Origin: Pseudoalteromonas sp. NC201
GTDB taxonomy: Bacteria; Pseudomonadota; Gammaproteobacteria; Enterobacterales; Alteromonadaceae
Direction of reading: 5' to 3'
DNA: 64,000 bases
Assembly (NCBI RefSeq): GCF_002850255.1
Contig: NZ_CP022522.1
Location: forward strand, 376,097 to 440,096
Positions 56,783 through 64,000 of this stretch are shown piece by piece. How positions within the stretch are numbered: the first letter of the stretch is position 1; every line of letters begins with the position of its first letter. A program made the translations under genes and the position numbers. The notes below the pieces were generated by a model. That model had not been told where the DNA came from, did not search any database, and worked only from the letters and a program-made list of their open reading frames with translations.

Positions 56783-58135
56783 TTACTGAATGAGGTAGAA
56801 AACCGTCTCGCGATCGCGTTTAATCCCTAGTACGATATTGCCTTTAATACCATTAATTAGTTTAGACATCTCTTTAACGCTAGTGACACGTTGGCGATTC
56901 ACTTGCATGATCACATCGCCTTCTTCAAGGCCAACACGTGCAGCTGGTGAGCGAGGCTCTACTGAGGTAATGACGACACCTTCATTGCCATTGCGCTCGC
57001 CACTCTCTAGTACCGCGCCTCGTAGGTTTGGATGTACATCCTCTGCATTCGCCTGTTCTTCTTGCTTACCACCAAGCTCTACGTCGATAAACTTGGTTTT
57101 GCCATCACGGTAGACACCAAGTCGTACCTCACGACCTTCACCCATCGTAGCCACTTTACCGTGGAGTTCATTAAAGCTTTCAATGTCGTCGCCGTTGAGG
57201 CTGACAATGACATCATTGGCTTTCAGACCCGCTTTGTCCGCTGCTGAATCTTCCACCACGCGCATGACATAAGCACCGCGCTTGACATCAAAGCCTTGTG
57301 CTTTAGCAAGACCAGCATCTAAAGTACGACCCAAAATACCCAATGAACCGCGACGAACTTCTCCGTACTCAACAATTTGATCCACTAGGTTTTTCATCAT
57401 GTTTGATGGAATAGCAAAGCCGATCCCGACATTACCGCCAGACGCGCCTAAAATAGCAGTGTTGATACCAATGAGTTCGCCGTTTAAGTTAACTAGCGCA
57501 CCACCTGAGTTACCTTGGTTGATTGCCGCATCTGTTTGGATAAAGTCTTCATAGCCTTCGATATTTAAGCCGCTACGGCCTAGTGCACTGATTATTCCTG
57601 AGGTGACTGTATGACTTAATCCAAATGGGTTACCAATAGCAACGGAAAAATCACCCACTCTCAACTTGTCTGAATTAGCGAGTTTGATTTCTGTTAGGTC
57701 TTCGCCGTCGATTTGTAGCAATGCGATATCGGATTCGGCGTCGCTACCGATTAATTTGGCCTCAAACTCTCTGCCATCCTTTAAAGTGACCAGCATTTCG
57801 TCTGCATCATCAATAACGTGATTATTTGTAACGACATAGCCTTTATCTGCATCGATGATGACACCTGAGCCGAGGCCACTAAAAGGGCGCTTTTGGCTAC
57901 GAGGCTGCGGTTGTCCAAAGAAAAAGTCGAAAGGGTCGACACGGCGACGCACTTCTTTAGCGCCTTTTACTTGGATACTAACAACGCCCGGGGCGACCTT
58001 TTCTAGCATAGGTGCTAGCGTTGGTAGTTGTTGGCCGTCTACGGCAACAGGAAGTTTGGCCATGCTTTGCTGCGGTAACAGCAATAAGCTAGAAGAAAGT
58101 AAAGCGGCCGATAACAAAGATAGTTTAAATTTCAT
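56783..58135 (-). CDS. degQ: periplasmic serine endoprotease DegQ/DegP-like
   Basis: A 450-residue HtrA protease. A signal peptide (about 1-26) precedes the protease domain (His in TNNHVID, Asp in SDIALLQ, Ser in GNSGGALV) and two PDZ domains (about 255-345 and 360-450). It degrades or chaperones misfolded periplasmic proteins. The adjacency to degS matches the E. coli degQS pair, though degS is downstream with a 102-base gap. Confidence 0.94.
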   Translation of the reverse strand: MKFKLSLLSAALLSSSLLLLPQQSMAKLPVAVDGQQLPTLAPMLEKVAPGVVSIQVKGAKEVRRRVDPFDFFFGQPQPRSQKRPFSGLGSGVIIDADKGYVVTNNHVIDDADEMLVTLKDGREFEAKLIGSDAESDIALLQIDGEDLTEIKLANSDKLRVGDFSVAIGNPFGLSHTVTSGIISALGRSGLNIEGYEDFIQTDAAINQGNSGGALVNLNGELIGINTAILGASGGNVGIGFAIPSNMMKNLVDQIVEYGEVRRGSLGILGRTLDAGLAKAQGFDVKRGAYVMRVVEDSAADKAGLKANDVIVSLNGDDIESFNELHGKVATMGEGREVRLGVYRDGKTKFIDVELGGKQEEQANAEDVHPNLRGAVLESGERNGNEGVVITSVEPRSPAARVGLEEGDVIMQVNRQRVTSVKEMSKLINGIKGNIVLGIKRDRETVFYLIQ

Positions 58136-58172
58136 AGTCGTGAAGTACTCCGCTATTAGCGTTAATATAAGT

Positions 58173-58201
58173 CATAAGGGGCTGATAATTAGCCCCTTAT
58201 G
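58173..58201. repeat. perfect 11-bp inverted repeat between zapG and degQ
   Basis: CATAAGGGGCT and AGCCCCTTATG around a seven-base loop. It lies after the zapG stop and before the degQ start. No T tract follows it on the minus strand, so it may be a hairpin that slows or ends zapG transcription, or a regulatory structure. Confidence 0.55.
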
Positions 58202-58250
58202 AGTAATCAATAACTTCTTTTAAAGACTATGGGGTCAACAAAAAGTTTCA

Positions 58251-58706
58251 TCAAGAGGCTTTAATTTGCTCACTTTCTTTTTTTTGACCAGAAAATAGCC
58301 CAGTTTCACCTTCGGCATAGTCACTAGGTGGTGCCTCAAAACTTGGGTCTTGTTTACGTCTTCTCTCTGGGCGTGCTTGAAGAGAAGCTTGTAGTTGTTC
58401 TGTGGTTTCTTTCGAGAAAAAAGGATCCGCAGGATGAGATGGGCGATCCTGTGTCAGTAGTTGGTTGGTTTCTTCCACATGGGTAAGCAGCTGTTGATAG
58501 CTATCCTGCATTTTATTTACTAGTTTTTTGGTGCTAGCTAGGTGATCTGATACGTCTTGACGATATTGCTCAAGGTCATGTTTAGCTTGTTGTGCTTGCA
58601 CTTCCAGTTCGTCGTGTTTGAACTGCTTTTTCGTTACAAAGCCACCTAAAAAGAATGCAGCAATGGCAACAATGATCAGTAATCCAAGCCAAGTAACGGT
58701 AGTCAT
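58251..58706 (-). CDS. zapG: ZapG/YhcB family protein (DUF1043)
   Basis: A 151-residue protein: an N-terminal transmembrane helix (about 4-22, ending FFLGGFVTKKQF) followed by a coiled coil (about 28-85) and a charged tail. This is the YhcB/ZapG layout, a gammaproteobacterial protein linked to cell division and envelope growth. Divergent from zapE, as in E. coli. Confidence 0.92.
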   Translation of the reverse strand: MTTVTWLGLLIIVAIAAFFLGGFVTKKQFKHDELEVQAQQAKHDLEQYRQDVSDHLASTKKLVNKMQDSYQQLLTHVEETNQLLTQDRPSHPADPFFSKETTEQLQASLQARPERRRKQDPSFEAPPSDYAEGETGLFSGQKKESEQIKAS

Positions 58707-58829
58707 AGGTTTCTCCCTGTGTGCCTCAACGGCAAATAAAATTAAAACTCTGTTAGAGTTAAATATACGCTGTGAATACAGTCGTGTTAATATAACCTAC
58801 AAACAAATCGTAAAAAAATATTTAAGTCG

Positions 58830-59918
58830 ATGACGCCTTGGGAAAAATATCAGCAAGATCTACAACGTGATGATTTTCAATATGACAGCGCGCAAGAAAA
58901 TGCCGTAAAGCATTTACAGCGATTGTATGACGACCTTATCAATCAGCCCCCGGTCAAACAAAACTTCTTCTCGCGCTTGTTTGGTAAAGCTGAGCCGCCA
59001 AAAGTGAAAGGGTTGTACTTTTGGGGTGGAGTGGGGCGCGGTAAAACTTATCTGGTTGATACCTTTTTCGATGCGTTGCCGACGGAGCGCAAAATGCGGG
59101 TGCATTTTCACCGCTTTATGCATCGTGTTCACGCAGAGCTAAAAAAGCTTAATGAAGTGAAAAATCCTCTGGAAAGCATCGCTGATACGTTCAAATCTGA
59201 AACTGACATTATCTGCTTCGATGAATTTTTCGTTCAAGATATCACTGATGCCATGTTACTGGGTGGATTAATGCAGGCGCTGTTTGCGCGCGGTATCGTG
59301 TTAGTGGCCACATCGAATATTGTGCCAGACGATTTGTATAAAAATGGCTTACAGCGTGCGCGATTCTTACCCGCCATTGAATTGGTAAAAGCCAATACTG
59401 AGGTCGTTAATGTGGACTCGGGTATTGACTATCGCTTACGCACGTTGGAACAAGCGGAAATTTTTCACAGCCCACTTGATAAACAAGCGGATGAAAACTT
59501 ATTCGACTACTTTAACAAACTCTCTCCGGAGCCGGGTAAAGCCGAACAGGCGATTGAGATTGAAGGTCGGATGATCCAAACCCGAATAGTGTCTGATTGT
59601 ATTGTTATGTTTGATTTCCCAGCGCTATGTGAAACCGCTCGCTCGCAAGTGGATTACATGGAGATCAGTCGCTTATATAACACAGTGATTCTATCTAATG
59701 TGAAGCAAATGGGTCAGCAAAACGATGATGCGGCAAGGCGTTTTATTGCGCTTGTCGATGAGTTTTATGAGCGTAATGTAACGCTTATCATCTCGGCTGC
59801 AGCGCCGATTACTGAACTTTATACCGAAGGTACATTGAATTTTGAGTTCAAACGCTGCATTAGCCGCTTGCAAGAAATGCAATCCCATGAATATTTAGCA
59901 AAAGAGCATTTAGCCTAA
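58830..59918 (+). CDS. zapE: cell division protein ZapE (AFG1-like ATPase)
   Basis: A 362-residue AFG1/LACE1-type AAA ATPase. MTPWEKYQQDLQRDDF, Walker A GGVGRGKTYL (about 72-81) and Walker B ICFDEFFVQD are present. ZapE affects Z-ring stability under stress. Confidence 0.95.
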   Translation: MTPWEKYQQDLQRDDFQYDSAQENAVKHLQRLYDDLINQPPVKQNFFSRLFGKAEPPKVKGLYFWGGVGRGKTYLVDTFFDALPTERKMRVHFHRFMHRVHAELKKLNEVKNPLESIADTFKSETDIICFDEFFVQDITDAMLLGGLMQALFARGIVLVATSNIVPDDLYKNGLQRARFLPAIELVKANTEVVNVDSGIDYRLRTLEQAEIFHSPLDKQADENLFDYFNKLSPEPGKAEQAIEIEGRMIQTRIVSDCIVMFDFPALCETARSQVDYMEISRLYNTVILSNVKQMGQQNDDAARRFIALVDEFYERNVTLIISAAAPITELYTEGTLNFEFKRCISRLQEMQSHEYLAKEHLA

Positions 59919-60084
59919 CGGCAATTACTTTTTTGTTAAGAGGACTTGTTCGGTGTGGGTGTTTGTAAACATCTTATTTGAACGAGTCCTTGTCACGCAC
60001 ACGTCGTCATTTCGTTGGATTTTTTGCCTTTTCTATTTTTTTCGAAATTCTTCAGATTTTCTTGTAGAAAAAAGCACCAAGCGC

Positions 60085-60113
60085 TGGTTTTCACCCAGAA
60101 GGCTTGCTATAAT
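60085..60113 (+). promoter_or_regulatory. rplM-rpsI promoter with extended -10
   Basis: A perfect -10 TATAAT (60108-60113) is preceded by TGC, making an extended -10 (TGnTATAAT). A poor -35 (TGGTTT) lies 17 bases upstream. GC-rich sequence just after the -10 (CCGCGGCC) is typical of stringently controlled ribosomal promoters. Confidence 0.85.
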
Positions 60114-60219
60114 CCGCGGCCTGCCACGTTGCGTTCTATTGCCCTCGTCGGCTTAGCCACTGACTTGAGCGGCATAAAAGTCTTAAACTCGAAGGGGTTA
60201 AAGCAAATACAAGTAGAGC

Positions 60220-60237
60220 GGTAGTCCAAGGACTGCC
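60220..60237 (+). promoter_or_regulatory. stem-loop in the rplM leader
   Basis: GGTAGTC and GACTGCC pair (one G-U) around a CAAG tetraloop, 35 bases before the rplM start. It could be a site for L13 autoregulation or a processing site. Confidence 0.45.
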
Positions 60238-60272
60238 TGTGGTTTTAAAATTGAAAACTTTGGATTTTTATA

Positions 60273-60701
60273 ATGAAAACGTTTGTTGCTAAACCAGAAA
60301 CTGTAAAACGTGACTGGTACGTAGTTGACGCTGAAGGTAAAACTTTAGGTCGCATCGCTACTGAAATCGCTCGTCGCCTTCGCGGTAAGCACAAAGCTGA
60401 GTATACTCCACACGTTGACACTGGTGACTACATCATCGTAATCAACGCTGAGAAAGTTACTGTAACTGGTAACAAAACTCAGGACAAAATGTACTATGCT
60501 CACTCTGGTTACCCAGGTGGCCTTAAGTCTATCAACTTTGAGAAACTTCAAGCTAAAAAGCCTGAAATGATCATCGAGAAAGCGGTTAAAGGCATGTTAC
60601 CTCGCGGTCCTCTAGGTCGTGAAATGTTCCGTAAACTTAAAGTTTACGCTGGTAACGAGCACAACCACGCTGCGCAGCAGCCTCAGGTTCTAGACATTTA
60701 A
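60273..60701 (+). CDS. rplM: 50S ribosomal protein L13
   Basis: A 142-residue L13: [21 protein letters not shown] near the start, [14 protein letters not shown] in the middle and [10 protein letters not shown]. Standard length and the usual rplM-rpsI operon. Codon use is strongly biased, as in highly expressed genes. Confidence 0.98.
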   Translation: MKTFVAKPETVKRDWYVVDAEGKTLGRIATEIARRLRGKHKAEYTPHVDTGDYIIVINAEKVTVTGNKTQDKMYYAHSGYPGGLKSINFEKLQAKKPEMIIEKAVKGMLPRGPLGREMFRKLKVYAGNEHNHAAQQPQVLDI

Positions 60702-60712
60702 GGAGCACTATC

Positions 60713-61102
60713 ATGGCAAATCAATACTACGGTACAGGTCGTCGTAAAAGTTCAAGTGCTCGCGTATTCCTACGCCCAGGCACTGGCAACATCGTAATCA
60801 ATAAGCGCTCTTTAGAAGAGTTCTTCGGTCGTGAAACTTCTCGCATGGTTGTTCGTCAGCCTTTAGAGCTAGTTGAAATGACAGAAAAGTTTGACCTATA
60901 CATCACTGTTGCAGGTGGTGGTACAACTGGTCAAGCGGGTGCTATCCGTCACGGTATCACACGTGCACTAATGGAGTTTGACGAGTCTCTACGTCCAGCT
61001 CTACGTAAAGCTGGCTTTGTTACTCGCGATGCTCGTAAAGTTGAGCGTAAGAAAGTTGGTCTTAAGAAAGCACGTAAGAAGACACAGTTCTCTAAGCGTT
61101 AA
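60713..61102 (+). CDS. rpsI: 30S ribosomal protein S9
   Basis: A 129-residue S9: [19 protein letters not shown] at the N-terminus, [15 protein letters not shown] and the basic C-terminal tail ending KKTQFSKR, which reaches the P-site tRNA. It follows rplM by 11 bases and is preceded by AGGAG. Confidence 0.98.
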   Translation: MANQYYGTGRRKSSSARVFLRPGTGNIVINKRSLEEFFGRETSRMVVRQPLELVEMTEKFDLYITVAGGGTTGQAGAIRHGITRALMEFDESLRPALRKAGFVTRDARKVERKKVGLKKARKKTQFSKR

Positions 61103-61123
61103 TTTATTACGTTTCAAGAATTC

Positions 61124-61150
61124 AAAAACCCAGCTTATGCTGGGTTTTTT
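61124..61150 (+). terminator. rho-independent terminator of rplM-rpsI
   Basis: AAAAACCCAGC-TTAT-GCTGGGTTTTTT, a strong stem with a T tract, 22 bases after the rpsI stop. Confidence 0.93.
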
Positions 61151-61618
61151 GTTTTTAGCATCTCCTATGTGCACATCAATCTCTCGTATTTACGAGGTAT
61201 CTAATTCGTTTTGTCCTACTTATTTGCTCAAAAATATCGCGTCGAGTTAAAAAAGTTCAATAAATATAATAATTAGTGCAATTCGAGCGGTAACTTGGCG
61301 GTTTTTTTTGCTACAATTGGCGAAGCAAGTAGAAAGGCCTGAGATCCAGTCACGCGATTTGGTGCGTATCCTTAGTCGGGGGGTTGATCTTAGTCAGTAT
61401 ATTGTTGTGTCAGATGCGATATCATAAATACTCGGTTTCATGCTCGAAGTAATCATAGATGATTTTCTGCGGGTTTATTCGGGCATGGATCTGGAATAAC
61501 CTTGTTTTAATCAAGGTATTTATTTATGATCGCGTCTATTTTGTAATTTCTTAAATTAACCTGCTGTAACTGATGTTCTCAATATAGCAAGTGTTGGGAA
61601 TCAAGTGGAGATAAGTGG
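61151..61618 (+). other. petA upstream region
   Basis: A 468-base stretch without a gene. A promoter-like TACAAT lies at 61312-61317 after a T run; no good -35 at the right distance was found. A stem ACCTTG/CAAGGT occurs at 61499-61504/61512-61517. The mRNA leader of petABC may therefore be ~270 bases. No small RNA family was recognised. Confidence 0.4.
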
Positions 61619-62209
61619 ATGAGCAATGCGCCTGTAGACAACAGCCGACGTCGCTTTTTAACTATCGCTACCTCTGTTGTAGGTGGCGTTGGTGCGGTTG
61701 GAGCTGCTGTTCCTTTTATTGCGTCCTGGAATCCAAGTGAGCGAGCTAAATCTGCAGGTGCGCCTGTAGAAGTAGATATCAGCAAACTTGAGTCTGGACA
61801 ACTTATTCGTGTTGAGTGGCGAGGCAAACCAGTTTGGATTGTTAATCGTACACCAAAAATGCTAGAACAAATGAAGCAACACGAAGACCAACTTCGTGAT
61901 CCTAACTCTGAAGAGCCACAGCAGTTGGCATCTGCGCAGAACGGTTTCCGTTCTAAGCGACCTGAGCTTTTCGTCGCGGTTGGGATTTGTACTCACTTAG
62001 GATGTTCACCATCTTTCCTTAACGGAAGCTTTGGTGAAAAAGTAGAAGGCACTGATAGTGGTTTCTTCTGTCCTTGTCACGGTTCGAAGTTTGATATGGC
62101 GGGGCGCGTATTCCAAAACGTACCTGCACCACTAAACTTAGAGATCCCTCCGTATACCTTTATTGACGACACTACCATTTTGGTAGGTGAAGAAGAAGGG
62201 GTTGCATAA
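61619..62209 (+). CDS. petA: ubiquinol-cytochrome c reductase, Rieske iron-sulfur subunit
   Basis: A 196-residue Rieske protein. A twin-arginine segment (SRRRFL) precedes the single helix (about 14-35), which remains as an anchor. The 2Fe-2S ligands are in CTHLGCSP and CPCHGSKFD. It transfers electrons from ubiquinol to cytochrome c1. First gene of petABC; TAA/ATG overlap with petB. Confidence 0.97.
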   Translation: MSNAPVDNSRRRFLTIATSVVGGVGAVGAAVPFIASWNPSERAKSAGAPVEVDISKLESGQLIRVEWRGKPVWIVNRTPKMLEQMKQHEDQLRDPNSEEPQQLASAQNGFRSKRPELFVAVGICTHLGCSPSFLNGSFGEKVEGTDSGFFCPCHGSKFDMAGRVFQNVPAPLNLEIPPYTFIDDTTILVGEEEGVA

Positions 62210-63510
62210 TGTCTGTTAATGTAGATAAAGCAGCAAATACGGGCGTTGTGGGCAAAGTTGTTGATTGGATCGATGCTCGTATTCCGATGACTCGCGTCTG
62301 GAATATGCACATTGCTCAATACCCAGCGCCAAAAAACTTTAACTTCTGGTACTTGTTTGGTTCACTCGCCATTCTAGTACTGGTAAACCAGATTGTAACG
62401 GGTATCTGGCTAACTATGAACTTTGTACCTTCTGCTGAAGGTGCATTTGCATCCGTAGAATACATCATGCGTGATGTTGAATACGGTTGGTTATTACGAT
62501 ACCTACACTCTACCGGCGCATCCGCATTCTTTATCGTGGTCTATCTTCACATGTTCCGCGGTATGATCTACGGTTCTTATCAAAAGCCACGTGAACTACT
62601 GTGGTTGTTCGGTATGTTTATCTTCCTAGCACTAATGGCTGAAGCCTTCATGGGTTACTTATTACCATGGGGTCAGATGTCTTTCTGGGGGGCTCAGGTA
62701 ATCATTTCATTATTCGGTGCAATCCCGGTAATTGGTGATGACTTAACGCTTTGGATCCGTGGTGACTACGTTATTTCTGGTGCAACGCTTAACCGTTTCT
62801 TTGCACTACACGTTATTGCACTACCATTAGTACTGGTTATCTTAGTATTCCTTCACATTGTTGCACTGCACGAAGTAGGCTCAAACAACCCTGACGGTGT
62901 TGAGATCAAGCGCAAGAAAGGCTCTGTAGCTGAGGAAGACAAACCTAAATTTAAATTCCATGAATACTACACTGATAAAAAAGATATTGTGGATGCAATT
63001 CCATTCCACCCTTACTACACAGTAAAAGATGTCTTAGGTGTTGCTGGCTTCTTAATTTTCTTCTGCGCAATTGTATTCTTTGCACCAGAAATGAACGGTT
63101 TCTTCCTTGAAGCGCCAAACTTTGAAGCTGCAAACCCGCTGAAAACGCCAGAGCACATTTTCCCAGTTTGGTATTTTACGCCATTCTACGCAATCCTTCG
63201 TGCTATCCCTGACAAGCTAATTGGTGTACTAGCAATGGGCGCTTCAATCGTAGCATTGGCACTACTGCCTTGGATTGACCGTGGTTCGGTTCGTTCAATT
63301 CGCTACCGTTGTGGTTTCCATAAGTTGAACATTGCTCAGTTTGTTGTCACATTCGTTATCCTTGGTTGGATTGGTGCAACACCGCAAACTGACTTTAAAA
63401 CGCTATTGTCGCAAATCACGACAGTAACTTATTTTATGTTCTTCGTGTTGCTATTCTTCTACAGTAAAAACGAGAAGACGAAGCCACTACCAACGAGGTT
63501 GACGAAATGA
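62209..63510 (+). CDS. petB: ubiquinol-cytochrome c reductase, cytochrome b subunit
   Basis: A 433-residue cytochrome b with about eight transmembrane helices. The haem ligand histidines lie in LRYLHSTGAS and YLHMFRGM in helix B, and in RFFALHVIALP and LVFLHIVALHEVGSNNP in helix D. The PEWY-type Qo motif reads PVWYFTPFYAILR. The fusion of N- and C-terminal parts is as in the standard proteobacterial bc1. Confidence 0.98.
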   Translation: MSVNVDKAANTGVVGKVVDWIDARIPMTRVWNMHIAQYPAPKNFNFWYLFGSLAILVLVNQIVTGIWLTMNFVPSAEGAFASVEYIMRDVEYGWLLRYLHSTGASAFFIVVYLHMFRGMIYGSYQKPRELLWLFGMFIFLALMAEAFMGYLLPWGQMSFWGAQVIISLFGAIPVIGDDLTLWIRGDYVISGATLNRFFALHVIALPLVLVILVFLHIVALHEVGSNNPDGVEIKRKKGSVAEEDKPKFKFHEYYTDKKDIVDAIPFHPYYTVKDVLGVAGFLIFFCAIVFFAPEMNGFFLEAPNFEAANPLKTPEHIFPVWYFTPFYAILRAIPDKLIGVLAMGASIVALALLPWIDRGSVRSIRYRCGFHKLNIAQFVVTFVILGWIGATPQTDFKTLLSQITTVTYFMFFVLLFFYSKNEKTKPLPTRLTK

Positions 63511-64000
63511 TGAAAAAGCTAGTAATCGGTTTATTCGCATTGTTGCCAACGTTATCGATGGCAGCGGGCCCATCAGTGCCTTTGATGGAAGCAAATAATG
63601 ACTTAACTGATAAAGCATCTTTACAGCGCGGCGCTAAGTTATTTATGAACTACTGCCTTGGCTGTCACCAAATGCAATATCAGCGTTATGAGCGTACTTT
63701 CCGTGACATCGGTATTCCAACTGAAATTGGTCAAGAAACGCTTATTTTCGATGGTTCAAAAGTAGGTAGCCATATTAAAAACTCTATGGCTAAAGATGAT
63801 GCTGCAAAATGGTTTGGTGCTGCGCCACCGGACTTAACACTTATCTCTCGTGTTAAGTCTCCGGACTATATCTATACTTACTTGAAGTCATTCTATAAAG
63901 ATGAGTCTCGCCCATTTGGTGTGAACAACGTTGTTTTCCCATTGGTCGGTATGCCTCACGTACTACAAGAGTTACAAGGCTTGCCAACACCGATCACTGA
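63507..64000 (+). CDS. petC: ubiquinol-cytochrome c reductase, cytochrome c1 subunit (3' end cut)
   Basis: The frame runs open to the window edge, giving 164 residues of a protein normally ~240-250 long. A signal peptide (MMKKLVIGLFALLPTLSMA) is followed by the covalent haem site CLGCH (about residues 50-54) and the cytochrome c1 segments CHQMQYQRY, APPDLTLISR and YLKSFYKDESRP. ATG 63507 overlaps the petB stop (ATGA); a second ATG follows directly. The axial Met and C-terminal anchor lie beyond the window. Confidence 0.96.
   Translation, partial: MMKKLVIGLFALLPTLSMAAGPSVPLMEANNDLTDKASLQRGAKLFMNYCLGCHQMQYQRYERTFRDIGIPTEIGQETLIFDGSKVGSHIKNSMAKDDAAKWFGAAPPDLTLISRVKSPDYIYTYLKSFYKDESRPFGVNNVVFPLVGMPHVLQELQGLPTPIT

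Larger units (their letters stand above)
59919..60272 (+). other. rplM upstream region and mRNA leader
   Basis: This 354-base stretch contains no gene. Its first half is A/T-rich. The second half holds a strong promoter (60085-60113) and a ~155-base transcribed leader with a stem-loop close to the rplM start. Ribosomal-protein leaders of this length often mediate autogenous control, and in E. coli L13 is reported to repress its own operon; that this leader does so is inference. Confidence 0.6.

Overview
The window is a chromosomal segment of a marine gammaproteobacterium of the order Alteromonadales, most likely Pseudoalteromonas. The case rests on conserved gene neighbourhoods (ssb-csrD/mshH near mreBCD; lptCAB-rpoN-hpf-ptsN-rapZ-ptsO opposite mlaFEDCB-ibaG-murA; degS/degQ-zapG-zapE-rplM-rpsI-petABC), moderate GC, and intergenic palindromes of a kind common in that group. 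Genus is an inference; species cannot be told from the sequence alone.

Layout. (1) 1-770: the 3' end of 23S rRNA, an intact 5S gene with terminator, then a second, broken 5S copy with its own terminator. (2) 790-2266: an IS110-superfamily, IS1111-type insertion sequence sitting inside a REP-like palindrome; a second, intact REP copy lies just upstream in inverse orientation. The long 3' noncoding end of the element folds by eye into a guide-RNA-like structure whose two internal-loop strands match the two halves of the interrupted target. (3) 2.4-23.4 kb: mostly single genes: a TRIC/UPF0126 channel, comM, an orphan response regulator, a secreted prolyl oligopeptidase, a CNNM-type CBS protein, a REC-EAL phosphodiesterase, an M50 protease, AtoE and AEC transporters, yacL, a 2OG-Fe(II) oxygenase, a thioesterase, uvrA, a periplasmic binding protein, a YajR-like exporter and ssb. 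(4) 23.4-28.5 kb: the slot that in Vibrio and Shewanella holds the MSHA pilus locus (between ssb and mreB). Here it holds only a csrD/mshH-like gene, a D-cysteine desulfhydrase/ACC deaminase and a periplasmic coiled-coil/PEGA/sulfatase-modifying-factor-like protein. (5) 28.5-41.2 kb: mreBCD, maf, rng, yhdP, a nitrilase-family amidase, tldD, darP and pmbA, covering cell shape, RNA processing, envelope lipid traffic and the TldD/E protease. (6) 41.2-55.5 kb: mgtE; a leftward block making and exporting LPS and controlling nitrogen-PTS and sigma-54 (yrbG-kdsD-kdsC-lptC-lptA-lptB-rpoN-hpf-ptsN-rapZ-ptsO); and the divergent mla phospholipid-transport operon ending in ibaG and murA. (7) 55.6-64 kb: degS, degQ, zapG, zapE, rplM-rpsI with a strong extended -10 promoter, and petABC (cytochrome bc1), petC being cut by the window edge.

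Most of the window is ordinary core genome. The most unusual signal is the IS1111-type element: its noncoding RNA candidate carries two 8-nt stretches, one identical to the left flank and one complementary to the right flank of its own insertion site, placed opposite each other in an internal loop. The mosaic second 5S, the pilus-free msh slot, the cysteine-lacking FGE-like protein and a 160-bp nested palindromic repeat near 14.9 kb are the other points worth checking. All fold, motif and boundary statements come from reading by eye; no alignment or folding program was run.
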